In this document: positions 1-7,041 of the stretch, in pieces
How the letters are laid out: every line of letters begins with the position of its first letter
How positions within the stretch are numbered: position 1 is the first letter of the stretch
DNA from: JAYEJW01 sp034716535
Lineage (GTDB): Bacteria > Pseudomonadota > Gammaproteobacteria > Chromatiales > Chromatiaceae
Assembly (NCBI GenBank): GCA_034716535.1
Contig: JAYEJW010000680.1
Span: 1 to 19,559 of the forward strand
Length of the DNA: 19,559 bases
Direction of reading: 5' to 3'
Position numbers and translations under genes: made by a program
Notes under the pieces: model-generated
The model's input: only the letters and a program-made list of their open reading frames with translations
Told to the model about the DNA's origin: nothing
Databases searched by the model: none

Positions 1-377
1 TGAGCAAGGTTGCGGGGATCCATCACGTGAGCTTGATCGTCTCCGATACGGAGCGGTCGCTCGTCTTCTACCGGGACCTGCTGGGGCTGGCATTAGACCC
101 CGAACGACCGGATCTCGGTTATCCCGGGGCCTGGCTCAGGGTCGGCGTCCTTCAGATCCATCTGCTGGAGTTGCCGAACCCCGACCCGCTAGAGGGTCGT
201 CCGCGGCATGGCGGGCGTGACCGCCACTTGGCGATGGCCGTGAGGGACCTGGACGGGCTGGCAGAGCGTCTGGAGAAGGCGGGGATCGCATGTACGCGCA
301 GCCGCTCGGGCCGCCGCGCTCTGTTCTGTCGCGATCCCGACGCCAACGCGCTCGAATTCATTGAAGAGTCCCGCTAG
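1..377 (+). CDS. VOC (glyoxalase/bleomycin-resistance fold) family protein, first base cut off by the window edge
   Basis: The frame is open from position 3 to the TAG at 375-377. Bases 1-2 are TG, so the natural start is probably an ATG whose A lies one base outside the window, giving a product that begins M-SKVAGIHHVSLIV (about 124 aa). An internal GTG at 27 would remove the conserved HH and is less likely. The opening HHVSLIVSDTERSLVFYRDL is the typical N-terminal beta-strand and helix of a single VOC module. Later come IHLLEL, RHLAMAV and ANALEFIE, where the His and Glu residues occupy usual metal-ligand positions of this fold. VOC proteins include glyoxalase I, ring-cleaving dioxygenases and fosfomycin-resistance enzymes, and the substrate cannot be read from this sequence. 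The gene converges on the minus-strand gene at 374-1114 and the two stop codons share the palindrome CTAG. Confidence 0.85.
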   Translation, partial: SKVAGIHHVSLIVSDTERSLVFYRDLLGLALDPERPDLGYPGAWLRVGVLQIHLLELPNPDPLEGRPRHGGRDRHLAMAVRDLDGLAERLEKAGIACTRSRSGRRALFCRDPDANALEFIEESR

Positions 378-1114
378 AAGCCTCGGTAGTACCAGCGGTT
401 GTCCCAGCCGGGCAGCGGTGGATAGAGGGCTCTGGATGGGTCGCCCGGTGCGGGCGCGCCTTCCTCGGGTGCCTCTGGTGATGGCGGGGCGGCGGCTGGA
501 CCGACGCCCGGCGAGTGATCGTTCCAGGGACCGTACGGGCCGCCCCAAGGGCGCTGGCTGCGGAAGGCCTCTCGCTCACGGTCGATTTTTTCCATGAATG
601 CCTCGCGGCGGCGTAGGGTCTCTTGCTCTCTGGCCTCCTGCTGCGCCGCTCCCCAGGGATCGATCCAGCGTCGCCGAGCATCCATGGCCTCCTTCGCGGC
701 ACGGCGGCGCTCCTCCCTCGCGCGGCGCTGGGCGCGCACCTCGTCGAGCCATCGGTCGCCGGGCTCCGACTCGGCTGCCAGGGGAGACGGAATGGCTTCG
801 GGGGGCGGCAGGACTCCAGGGGGTAGCGCGGTCCCAGGGGGTAGCGCGGTCCCAGGGGGTAGCGCGGTCCCAGGGGGTAGCGCGGTTCCAGGGGGTAGCG
901 CGGTCCCAGGGGGTAGCGCGGTTCCAGGGGGTAGCGCGGTTCCAGGGGGTAGCGCGGTCCCAGAAAGTGGGGCGGCCCCGGGAAGTGGCGGGTTTCCAGC
1001 GAGAAGCCCGGCGTCCGAAGGCGGCGTGAGCTCGGTTTCGGGTGTCGCCGAGGACGACGTGGCGATCGTACCCGCCCACAAGGCGAGAGCCAGGAATAGG
1101 AATCGGTCGGCCAT
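374..1114 (-). CDS. Hypothetical exported Pro/Arg-rich protein with PPGTAL tandem repeats (246 aa)
   Basis: I do not recognise this gene. It starts at ATG (1114-1112) and ends with TAG at 376-374. Residues 1-23 look like a signal peptide: MADR, a hydrophobic LFLALALWAGTIA core and an SSA-like cleavage site. The predicted mature protein has a Pro/Ala/Leu-rich linker containing eight near-identical PPGTAL hexapeptides at about residues 52-99. Next is a strongly charged stretch of about 70 residues (DEVRAQRRAREERRRAAKEA and onward) that is probably helical, with two WxDPWG/RPWGGPYGPW aromatic patches. A Pro-rich tail ends in WDNRWYYRGF. This arrangement suggests an envelope or periplasmic protein with a flexible linker, but no function can be assigned. 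A sigma-70-like promoter lies at 1202-1230. The signal peptide and sensible coding composition outside the repeat favour a real gene over the opposite-strand open frames. Confidence 0.65.
   Translation of the reverse strand: MADRFLFLALALWAGTIATSSSATPETELTPPSDAGLLAGNPPLPGAAPLSGTALPPGTALPPGTALPPGTALPPGTALPPGTALPPGTALPPGTALPPGVLPPPEAIPSPLAAESEPGDRWLDEVRAQRRAREERRRAAKEAMDARRRWIDPWGAAQQEAREQETLRRREAFMEKIDREREAFRSQRPWGGPYGPWNDHSPGVGPAAAPPSPEAPEEGAPAPGDPSRALYPPLPGWDNRWYYRGF
816..959 (-). repeat. Eight tandem 18-bp units (VNTR-like) inside the hypothetical exported protein gene
   Basis: On the plus strand the unit reads CCAGGGGGTAGCGCGGTY and occurs eight times without spacers. Copies differ only at one C/T position, a synonymous GGG/GGA Gly codon on the coding strand. 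Each unit encodes one PPGTAL hexapeptide. A diverged ninth half-unit (GGGTAGC lost, CCAGAAAGTGGGGC present) follows at about 960, and the CCAGG at 815-819 leads into a variant PPGVLPPP. Because 18 is divisible by three, slippage changes protein length without a frameshift. The near-perfect identity suggests recent expansion or homogenisation. Confidence 0.95.
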
Positions 1115-1175
1115 CTGCTAGGTCGCGCCCTCGTGCCGGACGGCTGGTGCCGTAAGGGATGTCTAGTGTGCCAAG

Positions 1176-1191
1176 TTAATTACTTAATTAA
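1176..1191. repeat. Perfect AT-only palindrome, candidate operator or leader hairpin
   Basis: TTAATTACTTAATTAA has perfect 7-bp arms (TTAATTA/TAATTAA) around CT. It lies in the only markedly AT-rich stretch of the window (about 1174-1206) and just downstream of the predicted -10 box of the minus-strand promoter, a common operator position. It could equally be a weak leader hairpin. The surrounding gap 1115-1332 shows no other gene and no convincing terminator for glnD. Confidence 0.4.
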
Positions 1192-1201
1192 ATATCAAAA
1201 T

Positions 1202-1230
1202 CTTGTAATGCGTGCGCTGTCTTGCGTCAA
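1202..1230 (-). promoter_or_regulatory. Predicted sigma-70 promoter of the hypothetical exported protein gene
   Basis: Read on the minus strand, a -35 box TTGACG (1230-1225, 5 of 6 consensus) is separated by exactly 17 bases from a -10 box TACAAG (1207-1202, 4 of 6). Transcription would start near 1195 and run through an AT-rich leader of about 80 nt to the ATG at 1114. No good Shine-Dalgarno sequence is visible before that ATG. Confidence 0.45.
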
Positions 1231-1332
1231 GTTTTTTCGACTTTGCCGGTAGTCCGACAGGGGATAGCAAGCAGCGACTTCCGGCTGCAAGATGGCGGTT
1301 GACATTGCGCCCGTCTTGGCTCCGGTCGCGGG

Positions 1333-4002
1333 CTATGGAGCGGCGGACTCCAGTCGGCGGTGGATCTCCCCGCGCAGACAGGCGAGGGCCTCCCGGCAGG
1401 TGATGGGCGTGTAGTCATCGGTGGTGATGAAAAAGACGTCGTCCACTTTCGCGCCGACGGTGGCGATCTTGGCATTCTGCAAGCGTATGCCGCAGGTGTA
1501 GAAGACCGCGCCGATTTCCGCCAAGAGGCCGGGCCGGTCGAGGGTCACCAGACGCATGACGGTACGGTGATTGCGCTCATCGGAAGAGAAGCTGATCTCG
1601 GTCTGGGTGGGAAAGTGTTTGTGCTGCCGTGAGATCCGGCGGGCAACCTGGATGTCCACCCCCTGGCCGGCCATAAGCTCTCGTTCGAGTGTCGCCTGTA
1701 TCTCTCGTTTCCGCGGATCGTCGTCAATGGTCGAGCCTTCCAGCTCCAACACCTGATAGGCGTTGAGCGCCATGCCGTCGTCGGTCGTCATGATGCGGGC
1801 ATCCATGATGCTCAGCCCAAGCTGATCCAGTACTGCGGTGGTTCGTCCGAAAAGGTTTTCCTGGTCCGACGTGTAGAGAAAGATCTCTGTGCCGCCCCGC
1901 GCGGTGAGAGGGCGAATCGCCACCAGCGGCAGGCTCTCCCTCGGGTTGCGCAGCACCAGCCGCGTCTGCCAGGCGATCTCGTCGGGCGAGTTGTGCAGGA
2001 AGTAATCGAGGCTGAATCTTATCCAAAGCGCCTTGCAGGCCTCCTCGCCTACCCCGTACCTGGCGACCAGCCGGAGCACTTCGAGCTGCTTCTGCTGAAT
2101 CAGCTCGTCCTGGGCCTGCGGATTGTCCAGGCCGCGCAGGAGGGCACGTCGCGTAGCATAGTAGAGATCCCGCAGCAGGGCGTCTTTCCAGGAATTCCAG
2201 CGCCCCGGGTTGGTTGCACGCGCGTCGGCCACAGTCAATAGGTAGAGGTAGTCGAGGCGGGTCGGGTCGCCCACCTTGGCGGCGAAGGCCTGTATGGCAT
2301 CTGGGTCACTCGTGTCCTTGCCTTGAGCGGTCATGGACATCACCAGATGCTTTTCGACCAGCCAGGCGACAAGACGGCTGTCGTATTCGGACAGGCCATG
2401 GAGCTGGCAGAAATCCCAGGCGTCCCTTGCGCCCATCAGGGAGTGGTCGCCGCCGCGCCCCTTGGCGATGTCGTGGAAGAGGCCGGCAAGGTAGAGCAGC
2501 TCGAGCTTGGGGATGGTGTGCGCGATGGCGCTCGCCAGGGGATACTCGCTGGCATGCTCCCGAACTGAGAAACGCCGCAGGTTACGCAGTAGCCGCAGGG
2601 TATGCTCGTCCACCGTGTAGACGTGAAACAGGTCGTACTGCATGCGGCCTACGATGTTGGCGAATGCAGGGATGTAAGCCGCGAGCACGCCGTAGCGGTT
2701 CATGCGCCGAAAGGCGTGGGTGACACCGCTGGGGTACCGAAGGATCTCCATGAACAGGCTACGGGCGCGAAGATCTGCACGGACCTTGTCGTCGATTTGC
2801 TGACGATTCTCCCGGATCAGGCGGATCGTACTGGCGCGGATGCCCTCGATCTCCGGGTGCGACTGAAGGATGTGGAACACCTCGAGCAGGGCGATGGGAT
2901 TCCGGAGGAAGACGTCGCCTCTTGTCACCTCGAGGAATCCGCTACGGGACTGGAAGCGCCTGTTGATCTGCACCGGCCGGTCGAGGTTGTCGTGCAGCAG
3001 GATGGCCTCCTGGAAGAGCTGCAGGAGCATCTCGTTGAGGCGATTGAGCTCCATCACCGTTCTGTAGTACTGCTGCATGAGCTGCTCCACCGCCAGGTTG
3101 CTGTCGGCGTCGGTGAAGCCGAGATCCCGGGCCATTGTGCGCTGGTAGTCGAACAGGAGACGGTCCTCGCGGCGGCCTGCGAGACGATGAAGGACGAACC
3201 GGATCCTCCACAGGAGGGCCTGGCCCTCCATCAGGGTGAGATGCTCACTCTCGGTGAGGAAGTCATGCGAGACCAGATCGCGCAGGGTCTCGGCCCCGAA
3301 GTGGCGTTTCGCGACCCAGCCGATCATCTGAATATCGCGCAGCCCCCCCGGATTCTCCTTGATATTGGGCTCCAGGTTATACGCCGTGTCCCCGTACTTA
3401 TGCCACCGCGCCTTCTGCTCGCGGATCTTGGCCGCGAAAAAGTCCTCGCTTGGCCAGATGCGATCCGGCGCAGTGGCCGCGCGCATACCTTCGAACAAGG
3501 ACGCTTGGCCCGTCAGCAGGCGCGCCTCGATGAGGTTCGTGATCACGGTGACGTCGGCCGTCGCCTCACGCACGCACTCCCGGACCGTGCGGACGCTGTG
3601 TCCCACCTCCAGACCGATGTCCCACAGGAAGGTGATCAAGCGTTCCAGGGCGGTGCTCAGGGGGCCCGGCTCAATCCGATCGACGAGAATCAGGATATCG
3701 ACGTCCGATGCGGGGTGGAGCTCCCTACGCCCATAGCCGCCGACCGCAGCGAGTGCAGCCGTTGAGTTCTTGGGAATGTGTCGGGTCCAGGCCTCGCACA
3801 GGAGTAGGTCCACCAGCCGGCTGCGAGCGCTCACCAGGTCTCCGACCGGGACGCCTTCGTCGAAACGCTCGTACAGGCGTTGGGTGCCTTCGCGCAGAAT
3901 GGCGCGGAACTCGGCGACGGGCTTGCCGTTACCCCTCGGCAGATTCTGAAGCTCGAAATCCGCGAATGACGTCGGCGCTTCTTGTGGCCGGTTGCCGATC
4001 AT
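1333..4002 (-). CDS. glnD: Bifunctional [protein-PII] uridylyltransferase/uridylyl-removing enzyme GlnD (889 aa)
   Basis: GlnD senses glutamine in the cytoplasm. It uridylylates PII proteins when glutamine is low and removes UMP when it is high, setting glutamine synthetase activity and NtrB/NtrC signalling. The length (889 aa) is close to the 890 aa of the E. coli enzyme. The nucleotidyltransferase motif GGYGRRELHPASDVDILIL is at residues 88-106, with the metal-binding Asp pair at D100/D102. ENPGGLRD follows at 216-223. The HD hydrolase domain contains the diagnostic LFHDIAKG (H510, D511). Two C-terminal ACT domains (about 704-780 and 813-885) should bind glutamine. All catalytic motifs are intact. 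Its ATG at 4002-4000 overlaps the map stop as ATGA and no good Shine-Dalgarno precedes it, so translation is probably coupled to map. E. coli also places glnD behind map. Confidence 0.97.
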   Translation of the reverse strand: MIGNRPQEAPTSFADFELQNLPRGNGKPVAEFRAILREGTQRLYERFDEGVPVGDLVSARSRLVDLLLCEAWTRHIPKNSTAALAAVGGYGRRELHPASDVDILILVDRIEPGPLSTALERLITFLWDIGLEVGHSVRTVRECVREATADVTVITNLIEARLLTGQASLFEGMRAATAPDRIWPSEDFFAAKIREQKARWHKYGDTAYNLEPNIKENPGGLRDIQMIGWVAKRHFGAETLRDLVSHDFLTESEHLTLMEGQALLWRIRFVLHRLAGRREDRLLFDYQRTMARDLGFTDADSNLAVEQLMQQYYRTVMELNRLNEMLLQLFQEAILLHDNLDRPVQINRRFQSRSGFLEVTRGDVFLRNPIALLEVFHILQSHPEIEGIRASTIRLIRENRQQIDDKVRADLRARSLFMEILRYPSGVTHAFRRMNRYGVLAAYIPAFANIVGRMQYDLFHVYTVDEHTLRLLRNLRRFSVREHASEYPLASAIAHTIPKLELLYLAGLFHDIAKGRGGDHSLMGARDAWDFCQLHGLSEYDSRLVAWLVEKHLVMSMTAQGKDTSDPDAIQAFAAKVGDPTRLDYLYLLTVADARATNPGRWNSWKDALLRDLYYATRRALLRGLDNPQAQDELIQQKQLEVLRLVARYGVGEEACKALWIRFSLDYFLHNSPDEIAWQTRLVLRNPRESLPLVAIRPLTARGGTEIFLYTSDQENLFGRTTAVLDQLGLSIMDARIMTTDDGMALNAYQVLELEGSTIDDDPRKREIQATLERELMAGQGVDIQVARRISRQHKHFPTQTEISFSSDERNHRTVMRLVTLDRPGLLAEIGAVFYTCGIRLQNAKIATVGAKVDDVFFITTDDYTPITCREALACLRGEIHRRLESAAP

Positions 4003-4781
4003 GTCAGGGGGAGCTCGTTGCGCTCTTCTTGGCGCAGAGTAAGGATCTCATGGCCATCCGGGGTCACCAGGATGGTGTGCTCCCATTGGGCGGAGAGGCT
4101 CCTGTCCTTGGTTACGACGGTCCAGCCGTCCGGAAGCAGCTTGATGAAGCGCTTGCCCGCGTTGACCATCGGCTCGACGGTAAAGCACATGCCCGGCTCC
4201 AGCACCAGCCCTTCCCCCGGCTTGCCGTAGTGGAGCACTTGGGGCTCTTCATGAAACTCGCGCCCGATCCCGTGACCGCAATACTCCCTGACGACGGAGT
4301 AGCTGCGCGCCTCGACATGTTTTTGAATCGCGTGGCCGATGTCGCCGAGCGTGGCGCCCGGCTTGACCTGAGAGATGCCGATGTGCATGGCTTCCTGCGT
4401 GATCTTGACCAGACGGCGGGCGCGGACGGAAGGCTCGCCGACGAAGAACATCTTGCTCGTGTCACCGTGATAGCCGTCCTTGATGACGGTGATGTCGATG
4501 TTGAGGATGTCTCCCTTCTTCAGGCGCTTACCGCCCGGTATGCCATGGCACACCTGGTGATTGACCGAGGTGCAGATGGACTTCGGGAACCCGCGGTAGT
4601 TGAGGGGAGCGGGGATCGCCCCTTGCTCTTCGGTGATGAAGTCGTGACAGATGCGATCAAGCTCGTCGGTCGTAATGTCGGGCCGCACGTGCTCGCCGAT
4701 CATCTCCAGGACCTGGGAGGCGAGACGTCCGGCGACCCGCATCTTGGCGATCTCGTCCGGGGTCTTGATGGGAGCGCTCAT
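3999..4781 (-). CDS. map: Methionine aminopeptidase type I (260 aa)
   Basis: Map removes the initiator Met from nascent proteins after deformylation when the second residue is small. From the ATG at 4781-4779 the product begins MSAPIKTPDEIAKMRVAGRL, which aligns with the E. coli start. A TTG at 4802-4800 would add seven residues (MDASAPS) and has no better ribosome site, so I prefer the ATG. The dimetal ligands are all present: D96 (NIDITV), D107 (GDTSKMF), H170 (CGHGIGREFHEEP), E203 (FTVEPM) and E234 (QWEHTI), plus the substrate His H75 (VNHQVCHGIP). These are offset by one from E. coli numbering. The gene is divergent from rpsB and its stop TGA overlaps the glnD start by four bases, so the two form a minus-strand operon. 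Confidence 0.97.
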   Translation of the reverse strand: MSAPIKTPDEIAKMRVAGRLASQVLEMIGEHVRPDITTDELDRICHDFITEEQGAIPAPLNYRGFPKSICTSVNHQVCHGIPGGKRLKKGDILNIDITVIKDGYHGDTSKMFFVGEPSVRARRLVKITQEAMHIGISQVKPGATLGDIGHAIQKHVEARSYSVVREYCGHGIGREFHEEPQVLHYGKPGEGLVLEPGMCFTVEPMVNAGKRFIKLLPDGWTVVTKDRSLSAQWEHTILVTPDGHEILTLRQEERNELPLT

Positions 4782-4834
4782 GCTGGGGGCGGAAGCATCC
4801 AATTGGAGAAAACCTGTTGGAAAAGCTGAGAAAA

Positions 4835-4864
4835 TTGCTCAGGAGTAGCGGGCTATGGTATAAA
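4835..4864 (+). promoter_or_regulatory. Predicted rpsB-tsf promoter with GC-rich discriminator
   Basis: TTGCTC (4835-4840) is followed after 18 bases by TATAAA (4859-4864, 5 of 6 to consensus). The next bases, ACGCGCTGCGG, form a GC-rich discriminator of the kind found at stringently controlled ribosomal promoters. Transcription would begin near 4871, leaving a leader of about 270 nt before rpsB. Confidence 0.5.
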
Positions 4865-4883
4865 ACGCGCTGCGGTTCGGCAA
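4857..4883 (-). promoter_or_regulatory. Candidate map-glnD promoter
   Basis: On the minus strand TTGCCG (4883-4878) lies 15 bases before TATACC (4862-4857). The match is moderate and the spacing short, so the call is tentative. The -10 lies on the same bases as the -10 of the opposite rpsB promoter, which would make the two promoters mutually exclusive if both are real. Confidence 0.3.
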
Positions 4884-4965
4884 ACGAATCGCCGACAGCT
4901 GCGGACCGGCGTCCGCGGCGATGACCCATGGGAGCGAAAAACGGCTGTTTTTCGCTTTATTTTTT
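4871..4965 (+). ncRNA. Possible short leader RNA between map and rpsB (t44/tff-like position)
   Basis: From the predicted start near 4871 to the U-tract ending at 4965, the transcript would be about 95 nt with two consecutive hairpins. The first is 4899-4918 (GCGGAC/GTCCGC core around CGGC, extendable to 8 pairs with one wobble). The second is the terminator hairpin at 4933-4956. E. coli encodes the small RNA t44 (tff) in this map-rpsB interval, overlapping the rpsB leader. Here position and architecture are the only evidence; I cannot show sequence homology. Confidence 0.3.
4933..4965 (+). terminator. Strong intrinsic terminator or attenuator hairpin in the rpsB leader
   Basis: AGCGAAAAAC (4933-4942), loop GGCT, then the exact complement GTTTTTCGCT (4947-4956) form a perfect 10-bp stem. 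TTATTTTTT follows at 4957-4965. The layout is that of a rho-independent terminator on the plus strand only, because on the minus strand the stem is followed by CCCATGGG. It lies downstream of the predicted rpsB promoter and 176 bases upstream of the rpsB start. Confidence 0.7.
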
Positions 4966-5141
4966 GGCTGGTTTCAAGACGTTCGAGCATGTTCTAGCCG
5001 GCGGCGACTTGTGCCCCGACGGCGTCTCGGATCGGTCCGAAAAAAAACACACACGCGTCGACACAGGGTGCTGGGTGCTCGCTTAGCGGGTTGCGTCCTG
5101 GGGCGCGTGGAGGTCCAACCCAACGAGAGGACGATTACGAC
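4966..5141 (+). promoter_or_regulatory. rpsB: Distal part of the rpsB leader
   Basis: This stretch holds no credible gene. It contains a short TCGGA/TCCGA hairpin at about 5027-5040 followed by an A8 run, a tandem GGGTGCT pair near 5068-5081, and the ribosome site GAGAGG (5125-5130) 11 bases before the ATG. In E. coli, ribosomal protein S2 represses rpsB-tsf through the leader. I cannot identify the conserved S2-binding fold by eye, and I see no clear second promoter downstream of the terminator-like hairpin. Confidence 0.35.
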
Positions 5142-5909
5142 ATGAGTGAAGTTTCCATGCGCCAGATGCTGGAGGCGGGCGTTCACTTCGGGCACCAGAC
5201 GCGGTACTGGAACCCCAAGATGGGCGCCTACATCTTCGGCCACCGCAACAAGATCCATATCATCAATCTAGAGAAGACCCTGCCTCTGTACCAGGAGGCG
5301 ACGAACTACCTCGGATCCCTGGCGGCCAACGGCGGCAAGATCCTGTTCGTCGGCACCAAAAGGGCGGCGCGGGAGGCCATCAGCGAAGAGGCGCAGCGCT
5401 GCGGGATGCCCTACGTCAACCACCGCTGGCTTGGCGGCATGTTGACCAACTTCAAGACCATCCGCCAGTCCATCAAGCGCCTCAAGGAGCTCGAGGCCAT
5501 GTTTGAGGACGGGAGCATCGAGCGTTTCAACAAGAAGGAGGCCCTGGGCCTTAGCCGTGACAAGGCGAAGCTGGAGCAGAGCCTGGGCGGCATCAAGAAT
5601 ATGGAGGGTCTGCCGGACGCGTTGTTTGTCGTGGACGTGGGGCACGAGAAGATCGCCGTGACGGAGGCCAACAAGCTCGGTATCCCCGTCGTCGGTGTGG
5701 TGGATACCAATAACGATCCAGGTTCGGTGGACTTCGTCATTCCCGGCAACGACGATGCGCTGCGCGCCGTGCGTCTCTACATAGAGGGGGCCGCAGCCGC
5801 CGTGCTCGATGGTCGGTCGACCGCCGCCGCGGCGGTGGCCGGGCGCGAGGGCGAGTTCATCGAAGTCGAAGACAAGTCCAACGCTGCCGCGCCGCCCGAG
5901 GCCGAGTAG
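5142..5909 (+). CDS. rpsB: 30S ribosomal protein S2 (255 aa)
   Basis: S2 is a late-assembling 30S protein on the solvent side that is needed for S1 binding. The start is the ATG at 5142 (MSEVSMRQMLEAGVHFGHQT), preceded by GAGAGG; the frame is open upstream to a TTG at 5091, but those residues are not S2-like. Family landmarks are GVHFGHQTRYWNPKM near the N-terminus, ILFVGTKRAA, VNHRWLGGMLTNFKT, LPDALFVVDVGHEKIAV and the strongly conserved IPVVGVVDTNNDP. The C-terminus carries an Ala/Glu-rich tail of roughly 25 residues, making it somewhat longer than the 241-aa E. coli protein. It is followed by tsf after 189 bases, a gap holding a copy of the dispersed intergenic repeat. Confidence 0.98.
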   Translation: MSEVSMRQMLEAGVHFGHQTRYWNPKMGAYIFGHRNKIHIINLEKTLPLYQEATNYLGSLAANGGKILFVGTKRAAREAISEEAQRCGMPYVNHRWLGGMLTNFKTIRQSIKRLKELEAMFEDGSIERFNKKEALGLSRDKAKLEQSLGGIKNMEGLPDALFVVDVGHEKIAVTEANKLGIPVVGVVDTNNDPGSVDFVIPGNDDALRAVRLYIEGAAAAVLDGRSTAAAAVAGREGEFIEVEDKSNAAAPPEAE

Positions 5910-5939
5910 ACAAGCCCGTGGCGGCATGCGTGTCGCCCG

Positions 5940-6050
5940 GCCCGATGAAAGCACTCGTGTCATGACCGGTTTTTCTTGTTCCCTTTCTCCCCCCGTGGGC
6001 GAGATGGGGATAGGAAGCGCCTTCGGCGCGAAATGACGGGGTGAGGCACT
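5940..6050 (+). repeat. Dispersed intergenic repeat, copy A (rpsB-tsf gap)
   Basis: This copy contains ATGAAAGCACTCGTGT (5945-5960), then GGTTTTTCTTGTTCCC, a pyrimidine arm TTTCTCCCCCC, a purine arm GGGCGAGATGGGGATAGGAA and a perfect GCGCC-TTC-GGCGC hairpin (6017-6029), followed by GGGTGAGGCAC. Two related copies occur at 11180-11269 and 15820-15911. It may form two hairpins in RNA or DNA. Whether it terminates, processes or stabilises the rpsB-tsf mRNA is not shown by the sequence; no U-tract follows the second hairpin. Confidence 0.7.
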
Positions 6051-6098
6051 GCGCGAGCCGATTCTCCTTACGAGTCAGTAGCTAGAGGAACAGATGTC

Positions 6099-6986
<888 letters not shown>

Positions 6987-7041
6987 ATCCGTCCAGGACG
7001 GCGGCGGCAATTGCGATGGATGTCTGAAAGGTAACCTCGAC

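Noticed and set aside
816..959. Regular short repeats that might be a CRISPR array
   Set aside because: The 18-bp units are directly adjacent with no unique spacers, lie inside a coding frame and have no cas genes nearby; it is a coding tandem repeat.
1230..1332. Possible glnD terminator (GCAGC/GCTGC pairing at about 1271-1288)
   Set aside because: The stem is only 5 bp with an 8-base loop and no U-tract follows on the minus strand.
2602..3765. Plus-strand open frame of 387 codons
   Set aside because: It lies wholly antisense to glnD, whose catalytic motifs are all intact; the long frame is a GC-rich shadow.
3708..4829. Plus-strand open frame of 373 codons
   Set aside because: Antisense to map and the glnD 5' end, with no recognisable domain.
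4921..5145. Small open frame of 74 codons in the rpsB leader
   Set aside because: It runs through the terminator hairpin, has no ribosome site and an implausible Arg-rich composition; the leader is better read as non-coding.
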